From NCBI GenBank assembly GCA_905250115.1, contig CAJNOI010000042.1, positions 124,001-188,000 on the forward strand: a stretch of 64,000 nt of DNA, written 5' to 3'. The translations under genes were made by a program, and so were the position numbers. The DNA is from Adineta steineri. Lineage: Eukaryota; Rotifera; Eurotatoria; Adinetida; Adinetidae. Each line of letters opens with the position of its first letter. The first letter of the stretch is position 1. The notes under the pieces were generated by a model. That model worked only from the letters and a program-made list of their open reading frames with translations, made no database searches and was not told the DNA's origin. Positions 45,363-58,986 of the stretch are shown here, one piece after another.

Positions 45363-45920
45363 ATGAATAAAAATGATGAATCTCAGGAAGATTTAATTAT
45401 TCTTGTTAGTGGTATGTTCGCTTTCATTTCATGTATAATGTCAATTTTAGCAATAACAACATCAGGATGGCAAATTGATAATTATCATAATCGAACAGGT
45501 TTATTTCAAACATGTTATAAAGATAATTGTACAGATATAAGTGCTAAACATGATATATCAATTATATTTGCTATTCTTGGTCAATGTTTTATTATATTTG
45601 GTATAATTGGTTCATTTATAAATGCATTTATATCTCGATATCGTCTAAGTTATCTTCTTGTAACTTGTTTTTTCTTTCTTACTTCTTTATTTTTTTGGTT
45701 AACAATTTTAACAATTAATTTCTATTTATTTCTGAATGGTGGTAGTGCAATTATTTTTAATGCAGCTATAGCTTTTTCATTATTTGCTACATTTACAGCA
45801 TCTTATGCATCAGGTACATTTTTTTCAGTATATAATTATTCGATTCATTCAAGAACATCTAATAAATACAATCAAATGATGATGCCAATAGACTTATATC
45901 AGTATACATCAAAAACTTGA
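45363..45920 (+). CDS. Claudin/PMP22-like tetraspan protein
   Basis: A single exon. From the ATG at 45363 it gives 185 residues with four membrane helices (about 12-32, 65-90, 95-118 and 132-155). The first extracellular loop carries TTSGWQ...GLFQTCYKDNC, corresponding to the claudin-family signature W...GLW-x2-C-x(8-10)-C, here with Phe for the second Trp and a shorter Cys spacing. An upstream in-frame ATG at 45288 would add a fifth hydrophobic stretch (LALFLFLIIHSIIFFL); claudins have a very short cytoplasmic N terminus, so I chose the downstream start. Claudin-like proteins act in septate or tight junctions or as channel subunits. No ortholog can be named. Confidence 0.65.
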   Translation: MNKNDESQEDLIILVSGMFAFISCIMSILAITTSGWQIDNYHNRTGLFQTCYKDNCTDISAKHDISIIFAILGQCFIIFGIIGSFINAFISRYRLSYLLVTCFFFLTSLFFWLTILTINFYLFLNGGSAIIFNAAIAFSLFATFTASYASGTFFSVYNYSIHSRTSNKYNQMMMPIDLYQYTSKT

Positions 45921-46145
45921 TAAATTCAAAATATTTTCTCTTGTTAAGAATAAAGAAAAAGATAATAATTATGATAGAAAAATTATATTTTTAATAAAGA
46001 AATCGATGAAAAAATTTCTAGTTTCATTGAAAAAAATAATATAAATAGAAATTATTGCTAATAATTATAGAAAAGCTCACTGGTACATTTCAACAAAGAA
46101 AAATATATATAAATATAGAATAGATTATTGATCAAGCTGTTGATG

Positions 46146-47795
46146 TTATTGCTTGTCTAATACGACTTCCATTTCAGTAAGATTCATCTTTTTTAAGAAG
46201 AATTGTTTTGACTTTAACTAAAAAGAAAAAAAGAAAAAGAATTAGATATTTATACTTGTTGAAATTGATAAAGAAAAAACTAAGTAAAGTCATTCTATCT
46301 ATGATTCTGGTAAATTTCTCTTCGTCTGAAAAGAACTTACGGCGGCGGTAATGCTCGCTATGAGAAAGGCACAGAATGAAAATGCAGCAACAAGAAATAG
46401 AAGAAGATTCGAACCTTGTTCAAGAGCTGGTTTGACGGTTTCATAGTCCTTGACAAGGAGATCTTTGTGTGGTACTTCACGGANNNNNNNNNNGGTTTCA
46501 TAGTCCTTGACAAGGAGATCTTTGTGTGGTACTTCACGGATAACTTTGGTTTCATAATCGTTACCGAGAATTTCTTTGTCTTCGTGTAAGAGTTTGGTTT
46601 CATGGAATGTGCCTGGAACGATTTTTTCGACATGTGTATATGAATCTTCAACTGGGGTAATTGTTTTAATGATAGTTTCAACTGGGTGAATTGTTTTAAT
46701 TATAGTTTCAGTTGGTTTGATTTCTTCATGAAGAAGACCGGTAGTTTTACCATATGAATCAACTGATGATTCTGTCTAAAAGAATAAAAAAAAGATATTT
46801 TATATTTAATTTATAAAATGAAATAATATTTACTTTGAATGTTTTTGTTTTATCTAATGAAATATGTTTGATTGGTAAAACTTTGATTTCTCCTGATTCT
46901 ACTACTTCTGGTTCGGCATAATTACGAGCTTCTCGTTCGAACCATTCTGGTGCAGCACGAGCTTCTCGTTCGAACCATTCTGGTGAAGCACGAGCTTCTC
47001 GGGCGAACCATTCTGGTGAAGCACGAGCTTCTCGTTCGAACCATTCTGGTGAACCACGAATTACACGGTCAGCGAATTCAGTGCTTGATTCTAATGTTGA
47101 GAATGAATCATGTCCAAATTCACGAGCTTCATGTGATAAAGATTCAGTTGTGTATAATCCATGTTCAAATTCACCAACATGATGTGGTACACGTTCAGTT
47201 GTGAATTTCATGTCTTTGTCGTGTTCGAATGATCGGGTTTCATCTGAGACAGCATCGAAAGTTGCTGTTGGGAATGTAACATCTTCGAATCCCATGTTTC
47301 GGATTTTGTGCATTTCTGTTGTAAGTTCAACTGATGGTAATGTAATATCTTCAAACATACGTCTCATTGGTTTTACTGTAAAATGTTCAGTTGTATTTTC
47401 TTCACTTTTGTCATCTTCCATTTCTCGCATTGTGTGCATTTCTGTTGTCATATCGAATGGTGAGGATGTGAAATCTTCAAAGTTATGTTCCATTTTTGAT
47501 TCTTCATTTCGTTTAACGACGCCTTCAGTTGTACCTTCTTCACTTTCACTTTCTTCACGTACATGTTTTTCACCCATCATATTTGCGAAAGTTGTATGTT
47601 CGGAGAACTTGAAATAAATAAAAACAATTTAAAAAATAAATAGATACAAATAAGAATGTAAATATATCTTACCATATCTGTTGTATGATGTTGTTTAAGC
47701 ATTGGTTTTTCAGTTGTAAATTGAACTGGTACTGCATAACAGTATGTAGCTAATAATAAGACGAAGAGTGAAATTACTGAAGTAATTGAAGCCAT
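46146..47795 (-). CDS. Secreted/membrane-anchored repeat protein (contains assembly gap)
   Basis: Four exons (47673-47795, 46834-47607, 46341-46775, 46146-46217). A signal peptide (MASITSVISLFVLLLATYCYA) precedes an acidic Thr/Glu-rich region. Four tandem 11-residue repeats follow at 46921-47060 (SPEWFEREARA with A/E changes), then a region with repeated PVETIIKTI and REVPHKDLLVKDYET units. A membrane helix (LLLFLVAAFSFCAFLIASI) and a short cytoplasmic end (NLTEMEVVLDKQ) complete it. The family is not recognised; composition suggests an extracellular or cuticle/glycocalyx-type protein. Ten Ns at 46484-46493 interrupt the second repeat region; reading frame is kept across them. An upstream in-frame ATG (47867) lies upstream of the TATA-predicted start and is not used here. 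Confidence 0.75.
46437..46552 (-). repeat. Coding tandem repeat interrupted by a 10-N gap
   Basis: The 47 bases before the Ns (46437-46483) are repeated exactly after them (46494-46540). They encode REVPHKDLLVKDYET in the minus-strand protein. The repeat period suggested by the second copy is about 51 bp plus the missing joint, so the gap probably hides the joint or additional copies. Confidence 0.8.
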
Positions 47796-47870
47796 TATTG
47801 AAATATGTTTAGCAATGATTATTAGAAAAAGTAAGCTTTTCTTGTGAAGATTCAATAGAATTATCACTGC

Positions 47871-47877
47871 TTATATA
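47871..47877 (-). promoter_or_regulatory. TATA box of the repeat-protein gene
   Basis: Minus-strand TATATAA lies 76 bp upstream of the start codon at 47795. Initiation about 30 bp downstream (near 47845) would exclude the earlier in-frame ATG. Confidence 0.5.
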
Positions 47878-47879
47878 GG

Positions 47880-48615
47880 ATAAATTAAACAAAAGAAGAT
47901 GATAGAAAGAGAGATGATCTCGTTCTAAACAAAGATATTAACAAAGAATAAATCATACCTAGATATAACTATTCACTGACAATATGTTATGTAAGATTAA
48001 ACGACGATCTTGTACTTCTATCCAGGTTATTTCTTCCAGGCTATAATATGTTTCAAAGAAAGATTATCTATAGATAGAATAGACGAGAAAGTACGAAAGA
48101 AATCACTTCATTGTATACTATATGATCATCGGACGAGAAAAAAAAATAAATCAATCAAAATAATCTTCTAGAATTTTAAAATAAAATGTTCTTGTTTGAA
48201 CTAGATCATATGATACAGATCTTTTCAACTAGGAATTAATTTAATCGAATTTTGTTTTTGTTATAGAATAAAATCAAGAAGGATGTCCGTATAGAATTTC
48301 TATTATGAATGATTTTCAAATACGAGATGGAGCCACATTTAGATTTTTATATGAAAAAAAATCGATGTACATTTATATAGAATGATAAAACTAATTAGAA
48401 TCGAAAAAATATCAAATAAGAAATTTTCTTTTCAGTTTAACAAGATTAATATTTTCCTAGTCAGTCGGTTGCTCGACAACATATTCAAGTACAAAAAGAA
48501 CAATGGCGTTTTTATGTGTTTATTTAAAAATATTGCCAGAATCTCTCTTATTGAAAATAAGTGTGTGTATAGTGTTTTGATTGATTGCCTCTTGACAGAT
48601 CAATTTGTTTTTATC
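47880..48615. other. Intergenic between divergent genes
   Basis: About 740 bp between the repeat protein and ERICH3-like genes. No extra gene recognised. It should include the ERICH3-like promoter and 5' UTR. Confidence 0.55.
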
Positions 48616-51600
48616 ATGAGCCATTTAGATTCAAGGTACTAGTTTTTTTTTCATTTTTTATAATAAATAATATGAAAATAATTTCATCTAGAATTGTGGC
48701 TAATTATAATCCTCTTATTGATCCCCATTTGAAATCATATTTCAGTAAAGAACGTATTCAATCTCATTTAAAACATGCTGGATTAGTAAAAAAAACCGAA
48801 ATATAAAAATATCAAAAATTTATTTTTATGAAAAAAATAATTTAGGTTAATCGTCGAGGTGAAATTCTATCGGATAGTGAATATCGTTTAAAATTAGCTC
48901 GACAAGAACAGAAAAAACATGTTCGACAAATGCTTGCTGAAAATATTGTTTATCGGTAAGAATGAAAAAAAAAACAGAAAATTTTATTTTCATAGTTATA
49001 TAAAATATTAGAGCAATTGATATGGAACGATCACGACAAGCTGAATTAAGACGTCAAATAGATATAGCAACTAAAACAGCTTTAGTTAATAGTGTAAAAG
49101 TAATAATTTTAAAAAAACATTTGTTTTTATTCACTGAAAAATAATTCTAAAGGGATCAAGAAAACGTACTGATGGATCTTCATCTATAAATATGTCAAAA
49201 TCTGATGATATGGATTTGAAAGTAAAGGATTCGTCATGGTCACAAAATCGAAGGAAAAGTACAAGTCTACCTCGAGATACTCAATTCGTAAATAATATAA
49301 TAATTAAAAAAAAACGTTTTTTTTAATTTTAATTTAAATATAAATAGATGAATGAAGAATTTGATGGACAATCTCGAATTCTTCGTGTTCAATCAGCGAA
49401 TGTTCGTAATGATTTACATCGAAAACAACAGTCTTCAAAAACTTCAACTTTTCATTATCGTCCACTTAATCGACCAAAATCCGTAGTAAAACTTATTGAT
49501 TTAAAAATAAAAAAAAGAATATTTATTTTTATTTTTTTATTAAAGCAAAATCATCGATCATTAATAAAATCATCTGATTCTTCCGCAGCAAATTCTCCAT
49601 GTCGAATAACAATGATATATTATGGCCCAAATACAAAACTTGAATATGATCATTCATTATTCGAATCAACTGATGAAATTATGGTTATGCAACAACATTG
49701 TGGTGGAGAAAATTTAATTGTTTATAAAGCTAATCTTAAACCTGGAGGTTCGATAAATCTTTTCATTTATTTTGTATCTTTTCTTAAAAATGAATATATA
49801 TGTATAGATGAATTTATATTTAATTCTCGTCGCCATTCGGATTATCCATTAGGTTTATCATTATATGTTAAAGGTTTAATTGATAGTCGTATTTCAACAT
49901 GTTGTGAATATAAACATCGTCATGGTGTTCGATTAGGTGGTGAACGTGGACATTTTGCTATTGTATCTGTTGAAGGATCAAAACCTTGCCTTAAGTAAAA
50001 TTTTATTAACAGAATAAATAAATGTGAAATTTTAACTTTCATTTTAGATGTCGTTTTGAAAAACAAACACGAGCAAAAGAAAATTTAAATTCATCAAAAG
50101 ATTTCAATGAAACAGAAGATGAAGATAAAAAACCAGTAACAATTTCGATTCCAGTTTCACAACAATTAAAAAGAAAACAAAAATCTATTCAAATACCTGT
50201 TAGACATACACCAGACTCAGGTAGATGATTTTATAAAACAAAAACAAAAATAGCGAACTGGATTTTTTATTTAGACGAAAACTATTCAGATGATTTTGAT
50301 GAACCGGATAAACGACATGCATCCAAGTCAAATGAAAATACTATCAAAACTCAACAATCAGCATCAAAAGTAAGAATTATTGAAAGACTAGTACTGAATA
50401 AAACGCCTAAGATTCTTTTAATAATTTAATTGAAGAATAGTAACCTTAAAAACAAGAAAGAATATATATTTATTTTTCATTTCTAAGTCTTTATTAAATT
50501 ATACAAAAAAAATTATTCATTTTTTTTTTGAGAAATTCTATAATTTAAAATATTCTCTATACAATATTGTTCAATAATGATACGAATTTCGACAGAATCA
50601 TTATGTGATTACATATGTATAAAAATAGCTCCTGGTAACTATACTGAAGTGTTTAGACTATAATATGCTTATTCCGATAATATCAGGTTAATTTGCCACA
50701 TGCATTTTACACTAATCTTGTGTTATTACAGTTGGCGAAAAGATAGTAAGACGATCGATTGTATTAGATTTTTACTTTCTCTTTTTTCATCATAATTAAT
50801 TCAATAATTGTTATTTTATATAAAATGTTTTTAGGCTCGTTCTACATCAATTCAACGAAAATCGTCTGTAGAAAGTAATTCAACATCATCATCAACCAAG
50901 CCTTGGCAAATTATATTTCATTCATCAAATATTCCAACCGGAAGTTTTCAATTTCCAAAAAATAATTCTATTGATGCTTTTCTTAAATTATCATTGATAT
51001 CAAAAGATGAAAATGATGAAACTGAACAGTATAAAATCAATATGAGAGATTTTCCTCAATGTTTTAAATCAGGTCGACAAGATTTATTTAAAATAAAATT
51101 ACGAGATATTGGTAAACCAAAACAAATTCGATTAAAACTTGAAATAACAGATCTGATCAATGATGATATTAAATGGCATCTTGATTATGTAATTATAGAA
51201 ACAAATTAAACTAAAACGATTTTTTTATTTCTCAAATCTTTCTTCTATTTAGATTGAACTTATTGATTCCGAAAATGAATCTCATTATAAATTTTCTTGT
51301 AATCAATGGATTCGTCCATCACAAGAAAAAATTCTCAATCTTATTCAATCATCTGAAAAGAAAAAAAGTTTAACAAACATAAATAATTCTCAAAAAACAA
51401 AAATCTCTTCTCATTCATCATCATCATCATCCGATGAATTTTCTAAACAAATTGAATTAAATAAAAAATCTTTACCTAATCAAACACAACAACAATTATC
51501 AACTGATGACGATGAAAATTATAAGACTCATTATCGTATTATAATTTATCCGTCAAAAAGTATCGATGGAGAATTTAATGCATTAAATGATAGTCGAATA

Positions 51601-52732
51601 TTTGTACGTTTAAATAATCAAAAAAGAGATTCATTTCTATATCAAGATGATACGAAATCTTGTCCGTCATTTCAAGCAGGTGAAAATCAAACATTTGAAT
51701 TAAATTTTAATCAAAATATAACTGAACAACCAACAAAATTAACTATTGGATATTATAATTCTGATATAAATGCAAGAAAATGGAAAATTCACAAAGTATT
51801 TTTCTTTCTTAAATCTATTTGATAAAATTCTCTTCATAGATAATTAATTATTTCTTTTTTTTAAAGATTGTTTTAATTAATACAGAAACAGGTGAAGAAA
51901 CAATATTTCCTTGTAAAGAAGCACTTACAAGAAATGATTCGGATTTACGAGCAGAACATACTTATCAAGCGCATGTTAAACAATCGGATGATGATCAAGA
52001 AAGTAAGTGTATTTATTTCGAATATAAAGAATCGTAACTAGACTGTATTCTATCGTTCTTTATTACAATGTGAGGAATGAAAGTTAACATACTAATAGAA
52101 AAGGGCAAAGTCAAAAGAGAATAAAGAATTAATCAGGCCATAAAAACGAGATACATTTACGATAAAAGGACAAAGTAATAAAGTGATTTTGAAGTGGAAA
52201 ACAAGAAGAAAAGAAATACTTAAAAATAATATCTAGGTCATTTCTTCTAAGAATAGATAACAGATATTTACATTAATTTAAATTTTTATCTTTATCATGA
52301 TTTTTACTACTTAATTATATTTTTCTAGGTACATCTCATACTCCTAATATAACCAAACATACATTATCGCGATCTCCAAGTGAACAAAATACTCAAGTTC
52401 AATCAAAAACAAATAATCATATTCGATTTTCACCAACTGAATCAGTTGAACAAACAACAATAAAAACAAATGATAATGAGAAATTTTCTCCAATAAATTC
52501 ACCTAAAGAAACTAATAATGAACATGAATTAGATTCATCATCTCGTCCTAAAACTCGACGTGGTCGTCAAGATACATTTGATAAAGATAATGATCATGAA
52601 GATACATTAAATAAACCTCAACCAAATAATGACATATGGAGACCATCAAGTCAACTTGATACTAAAGAATTAATTGATCCTTTAATTGGTTTAGATGATC
52701 TTCAAGATCAAACATCGACATCGAAAGATTAA
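48616..52732 (+). CDS. ERICH3: ERICH3-like protein with two PLAT-like domains
   Basis: Fourteen exons (48616-48635, 48692-48785, 48846-48955, 49012-49099, 49153-49287, 49348-49482, 49546-49747, 49808-49994, 50048-50220, 50275-50369, 50835-51188, 51253-51795, 51867-52002, 52329-52732) encode 891 residues. The start MSHLDSRIVANYNPLIDPHLKSYF matches the ERICH3 N terminus (MSHSHP...AAYNSLTDKHLAGYF). A DUF4590 domain follows: QQHCGGENLIVYK, CCEYKHRHGVRLGGERGHF and SVEGSKPCLKC. Two beta-sandwich segments have PLAT wording: FKSGRQDLFKIKLRDIGKP...WHLDYIELID...YKFSCNQWI, and FQAGENQTFELNF...WKIHKIVLINTETGEE. The tail is Glu/Ser-rich, as the family name implies. ERICH3 is a ciliary/axonal protein in vertebrates. 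I am not aware of PLAT domains in human ERICH3. Confidence 0.85.
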
Positions 52733-53293
52733 TATTCACAAATTAATAATTAAAACAAGGCTTTTTTTTCTTTGCTTCTGTGATACAAATATTTATTTTA
52801 TTTTAACATATAGACAGTGTACACTTTCTTTTGTTTGTTTGACTTCTTCTTCTTCTTCTTCTTCTTCTTTTTGTTTATTTTACAAAGAAATTAATTATGA
52901 AAAAAAAAATAAAAATTAATAAGATTATTTTTATTAATAATCAATTATTCGAATCGAATAAATAATATTCATTCATTTCTATTATTCATGAAAATCAAAT
53001 CGATCGAGAATTTTTTCTTTAGCATAAATTCTAACATCTCGAGACTCGCTGTGTCTTAGCTATCAGTAAACTATTTATTCAAACACCGACTTCAGATTCG
53101 TGAAAGCGAATTATCAATGCTATTTAATTTAGTTTCTTGAAGAAAAAGATGATTTTTTTAACTTATATTTATATCATTTTGTATTTTTTCACCTGGATTA
53201 ATCCGTTTTTTTTCAACCATACAAAAACATACACAAACATACATATATATATTTATATTACATGTAGAAACGAGTCTAATAAGAATTTTTCTT
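52733..53293. other. Convergent 3' region of ERICH3-like and CDK11 genes
   Basis: Both genes end here, so it is 3' UTR on each strand. It contains a CTT microsatellite (52843-52869) and nothing else recognisable. Confidence 0.6.
52843..52869. repeat. CTT microsatellite
   Basis: About nine CTT units in the 3' flank of the ERICH3-like gene. Confidence 0.9.
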
Positions 53294-55896
53294 TCAACCT
53301 CGAAGTTGAAATCCAGCTGCTGGAGGTAGTAATTGGTCCATTGAATATGATTCATCATCATCATCACCGCCACCTAATAATTTTTTATACATTTTTCCAC
53401 CTGATGGTGGTTTTGGTTCATCTTGTGCTGTAGCTGTATTTGAACCAGATATATGTTCAATACCACCAGCAATTCCTCGAGTTGTTTTATCTTTTTCTTC
53501 ATTTCTTGATGGCCATGTTGGAAACATCGATGGATCTATTCGACGTGGAATTTCTTCAAAATATCCATGTTTTAATGCATTTATTGCTGATATTCTTTTA
53601 CTTGGATCATATGTTAAAAATCTAAGAAAAAAATTATTTGAATTTTTTTATTAGAGAAAAAAATGAACAGTAACTTACTTATTAAGAAGATCAAAACCTT
53701 TCTCTGATAAAGAATCACCACCAAATCTTGTTCGTAAACGATTATATGGATAATGAGAAAACGTCATTTTTTTTGTAAATGGTAGTGAACTATATTCAGG
53801 CCAAATTTTGTCAGTTGGTGTACCCAAATCTTTAAATATACGATTTAATTGATCTAATTCTGATTTACCAGGAAATAATGGTTTCATTAATAATAATTCA
53901 CCAAATATAGCTCCAACACTCCATATATCAATTAATGTAGAATATTCCTAAATGAAAAATAAAAAATTTCATTTAATATTTTAAAATTTTTATTACTTTA
54001 ATTCCAAGTAATAATTCAGGTGAGCGATACCAAAGAGTAACAACAATAGGTGTATAAGCTTTCAATGGTGAACCATATTCACGTGCAAGACCAAAATCAC
54101 CAATCTAAAATTATATGAAAAATTAATAAAACAAATAATAAGAAAATTAAAAAAATTTTTACTTTTAAAATTCCTTTATTACTCAGAAGAAGATTTGATG
54201 TTTTTAAATCTCTATGTATAATCCAATTATCATGTAAATGATTAACACCAGATAATAATTGATACATTAAAGTTTTTATTTCACCAATTGAAAATGGTTT
54301 TTTCATTGTATGTGTCATTAAACTTTTTAAATCATGTTCAACATAATCCATAACAATATATATTCGATTCATATCATCACCAACAACGATTTCCTAAACA
54401 AAATTTCAATAATATTGTCTATTATTTCGATTTTTGATTAGTTATATAACTTACTCTAACAGTACAAACATTTTCATGTTGAGATTTGAGAATACAACAA
54501 ATTTCTCTTAATGATGTTATTGGAAAACCTTCTTTTTCTTTTTCCATTTTTAATCTTTTCAATGCAACAATTTCACCTATATGAAAAATAAATATTTCAA
54601 ATTTTTGTTTACTTCAAAATTAAATTTTACCTGATTTTCTGTCTTTTGCACGAAAAACAACTCCATAAGTTCCTTCTTCAATTCGATTTAAACATAAATA
54701 TTCATCAACTCTTCGACAACCTTGAATAGCTGGATAATAACAAGGTAATTTAGGTTTTTCTTCAATTAATTCTTTTTCAACTGGATAATTAATTAATATA
54801 GGTGGTGTCATTGCAGATTTTGATGATGATGATGCTGGAGTTGATGATGAATGACGTCTTGATCGTTTATGATGACGACGATGATGATGACGATGGTGTC
54901 TACTACTACCATTTTCTTCTTCTTGTTCGTCTTCTATTATATCATCATCATGATCATCAAATCGACTTCTATGTGGTTGAGCAGGAACAGGTTCTTCTTC
55001 ACCTTCTTGTCTTTCATCATCATCTGGAAAATGATCATCTAAAATAAAAATCAATTGAAAAACAAATTTTTTTTCTTTCTTTGTCTATATATTACCAGCA
55101 GATGAATTTGTTCGTTGTTCTTTTTGATCTTCAGTTGTTGTCACAGATTGGTGTTCTTCTTTTGAATGATGATCATCACTTGCATCAGATACTGATTCTA
55201 ATAATAAGAATTAAAAGAAAAATAATGATTTAAATAAGAAATAATTTACCAGCTTCTTCTCCTTCTTCCGAAGGTGAACGTTGTTCTTTTGATGAATTTC
55301 TTCGTCGATTTTTGTGTCGTTTATTTTTTATTGAACCATCTTCATCAGAATTATCATCCGATATAGATGATTGACTTGATGAATGATGACGACGTTTTGA
55401 TCGATCTTCACTTGTACCTTTAGAAAGAAAAATTCATTTATTATTATTATATTAATTCAAGAAAAAATACAAAAATATTTACTTCTTCTACGTGATCGTT
55501 TATGATATTCATCCGATAAATATTGAATTTCTCCTTCTTCATCATCTTCATCATCCTCAACAATTTCTGAATGATATAAATCACTATTAATTGCGCGTGA
55601 TTGTTTTCCACTTCCAACAGTTAATGGTTTTGGTTGTGAAGGTTTAGTTGTTGTCGATGTATTATAAAATGATGAAGGTGGATTTACTTGACGAACCGAA
55701 GATTTTAAAGTTTTATTTGATGTTGATGATGGTTCTTCATAGATAACTGTACGTGATGCAATTTGAGAACGATTTCTATCATCATCTGTTCGACGAGAAT
55801 GCGATGAACTTTTATAATCACGATGTTCTATTTAATATACAAAAAAATAAATAGAAGAAATTTTCATTGGAAATAAATTAACTTACTATTACTCAT
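53294..55896 (-). CDS. CDK11: Cyclin-dependent kinase 11 (PITSLRE kinase)
   Basis: Ten exons (55887-55896, 55483-55827, 55250-55417, 55096-55197, 54631-55038, 54455-54576, 54163-54393, 53997-54104, 53679-53947, 53294-53621) encode 696 residues (human CDK11B about 795). The N-terminal half is Arg/Ser/Glu-rich, as in the family. The kinase domain shows [17 protein letters not shown] (Gly loop), IVALKRLKM (Lys), FPITSLREI (the signature helix, with PITSLRE intact), [14 protein letters not shown] (catalytic loop), [11 protein letters not shown] (DFG) and [14 protein letters not shown]. The C-terminal extension ends PAAGFQLRG, close to the vertebrate end. With cyclin L it links transcription and pre-mRNA splicing. 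Exon 1 encodes only MSN plus one base. No disruption is seen. Confidence 0.96.
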
Positions 55897-56491
55897 TTTT
55901 GATAAAAATAAAAAATCTAAAAGAAATTATAGAAAAGAAATTAGATTGAAATATAAAGTAAGTATTGCTTAACTTCATAGAGTAGAACATATTCTTCCCT
56001 TTCTTGTGTAATCCCATTTTCATTGGTTATTAATTTAACCAATCAGATCATAAATATAATATTATTTTAAATGAAATTCTTTTTGAATTAATATTAGAAA
56101 AAGAAATAATTTTTTTATAAAAATAAATCATAAAATATTAAAATTTTTATTTGAAATAATACAAAGTGCATAAGTATTTTATCCTGAAGAATTTATTTTC
56201 TGTTTTTTTAAATATGTATATATGGTGGTCGTTTGTTTATTTGTTTACTTGCTCAATGATTGACTAGTTCAGTAATCATTCTAATGTATTTTGATATTTA
56301 GATGGTATGAAGTCTGATTACGAACGTTTAATATCGTTCAATAGAAATAGTTTAAATGTTCGTATTAATTATTTAAAATCAACAAGCAGATGATTATCAT
56401 TGTTATTCAATCTTTAAATTACTAGTCAATTTATTCTTGATATTCGAATATTTAATAATAATAAAAAGAAAAACAACAAAAATCTTTCAAG
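55897..56491. other. Divergent promoter region of CDK11 and Gq alpha
   Basis: About 595 bp between start codons on opposite strands, AT-rich, without a recognisable exon. Both promoters must lie here. Confidence 0.6.
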
Positions 56492-57968
<1,477 letters not shown>

Positions 57969-58112
57969 AAATATAAATAATAATAATAATAAAGAAATAT
58001 CTACTAGACAGACATATGGCTCTCTTTTGTCTAATTATCTTTTCGTTTATTAATACTTATTCTCTTTATTCAAACACTCTACTTTTATTATATTAGAATG
58101 GTCATTTTCTTT

Positions 58113-58143
<31 letters not shown>

Positions 58144-58986
58144 CATTTTACGTGTGTTTTCTCGTACAGTGTGCGTGTTCAAAGTCAAATTCGAGTTGTT
58201 TCCTCTAGTTCAATTTTCTCTCGTTTTATTTCTTGTTCTTTTGTGTATCTCTGAACACGCTTTAACAGAGAAAACACTTATTAACAACAGTGACACACAC
58301 ACACACACGTTTTTCTTCTGTTTGTCATATATACATACCTCGTATCTGTTTTGTACTTGCGCACTGCGCGTATAACTGCTGCTGAGCTCTAGTCTCTCTC
58401 TCTCTCTTTCGTTCTTCTTTTTTTCTTTTGATTTGTATGTTGTTATTTGTTGTTGTCGTTGATTATTGTGTCTTAATTCTATCGTTTCTCTACGCATTGT
58501 TCAATTCTTGGAATGACAACAATACTCGTTGGTGGCGTCCATCATGCAATATCCACATTTATTTAAGTGTCTAGTATTCGATCTGACTTTATTTCTGTCT
58601 ATCGCTTTTAGCATTCTTTTCTTTTTTATATTATCTTTCTTTTTTTTTCCGTGTGTGCGTGTGTGTCTGAACTACAATAATCGTTGCGTTGCAGTGTCGC
58701 CGCTTCTTTCTCTCAATCTCTTTTTTTTTTCATACTCTACTATTACAAGAAGGTTCTCTCTTTCTCTTTTTCTCTGGTTTTTCAATTGTATAAAATAAAT
58801 AAACGAATAATGAATAAAAAAAACACGGTCTCTCTCTCTCTATCTTGTTTTATTTAATTAAATTTATCTAAATATATTTCAGATTTTTTCGTTTTATTCA
58901 AATTAACAATTCTTTGAATGTAAGTTATTTCATTTATATATATATAAATCAAAATAAATCATATTTTTCATTTTTAGATACAAAAA
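57969..58986. other. Intergenic and 5' UTR of uS19 gene, CT-rich
   Basis: Left: 3' UTR of Gq alpha. Centre: strong CT-rich tracts (58111-58135, 58392-58408) and an AC microsatellite (58291-58308). Right: a probable 5' UTR intron of the ribosomal gene, with donor GTAAGT near 58921 and acceptor TTTTTAG ending at 58978, eight bases before the ATG. A pyrimidine-rich leader would suit a ribosomal-protein transcript. Confidence 0.5.
58291..58308. repeat. AC microsatellite
   Basis: Eight or nine AC units in the Gq alpha to uS19 intergenic region. Confidence 0.85.

Noticed and set aside
47796..47867. Upstream ATG extending the repeat protein by 24 residues
   Set aside because: It would place a basic stretch ahead of an already complete signal peptide and lies upstream of the TATA-predicted start site.
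53158..53433. Overlapping small frames at the CDK11 3' end
   Set aside because: They are antisense or out-of-frame shadows of the CDK11 last exon and its 3' UTR.
58154..58798. Phe/Leu-rich and Arg/Glu-rich frames upstream of uS19
   Set aside because: Generated by CT-rich tracts and an AC microsatellite; no coding features.
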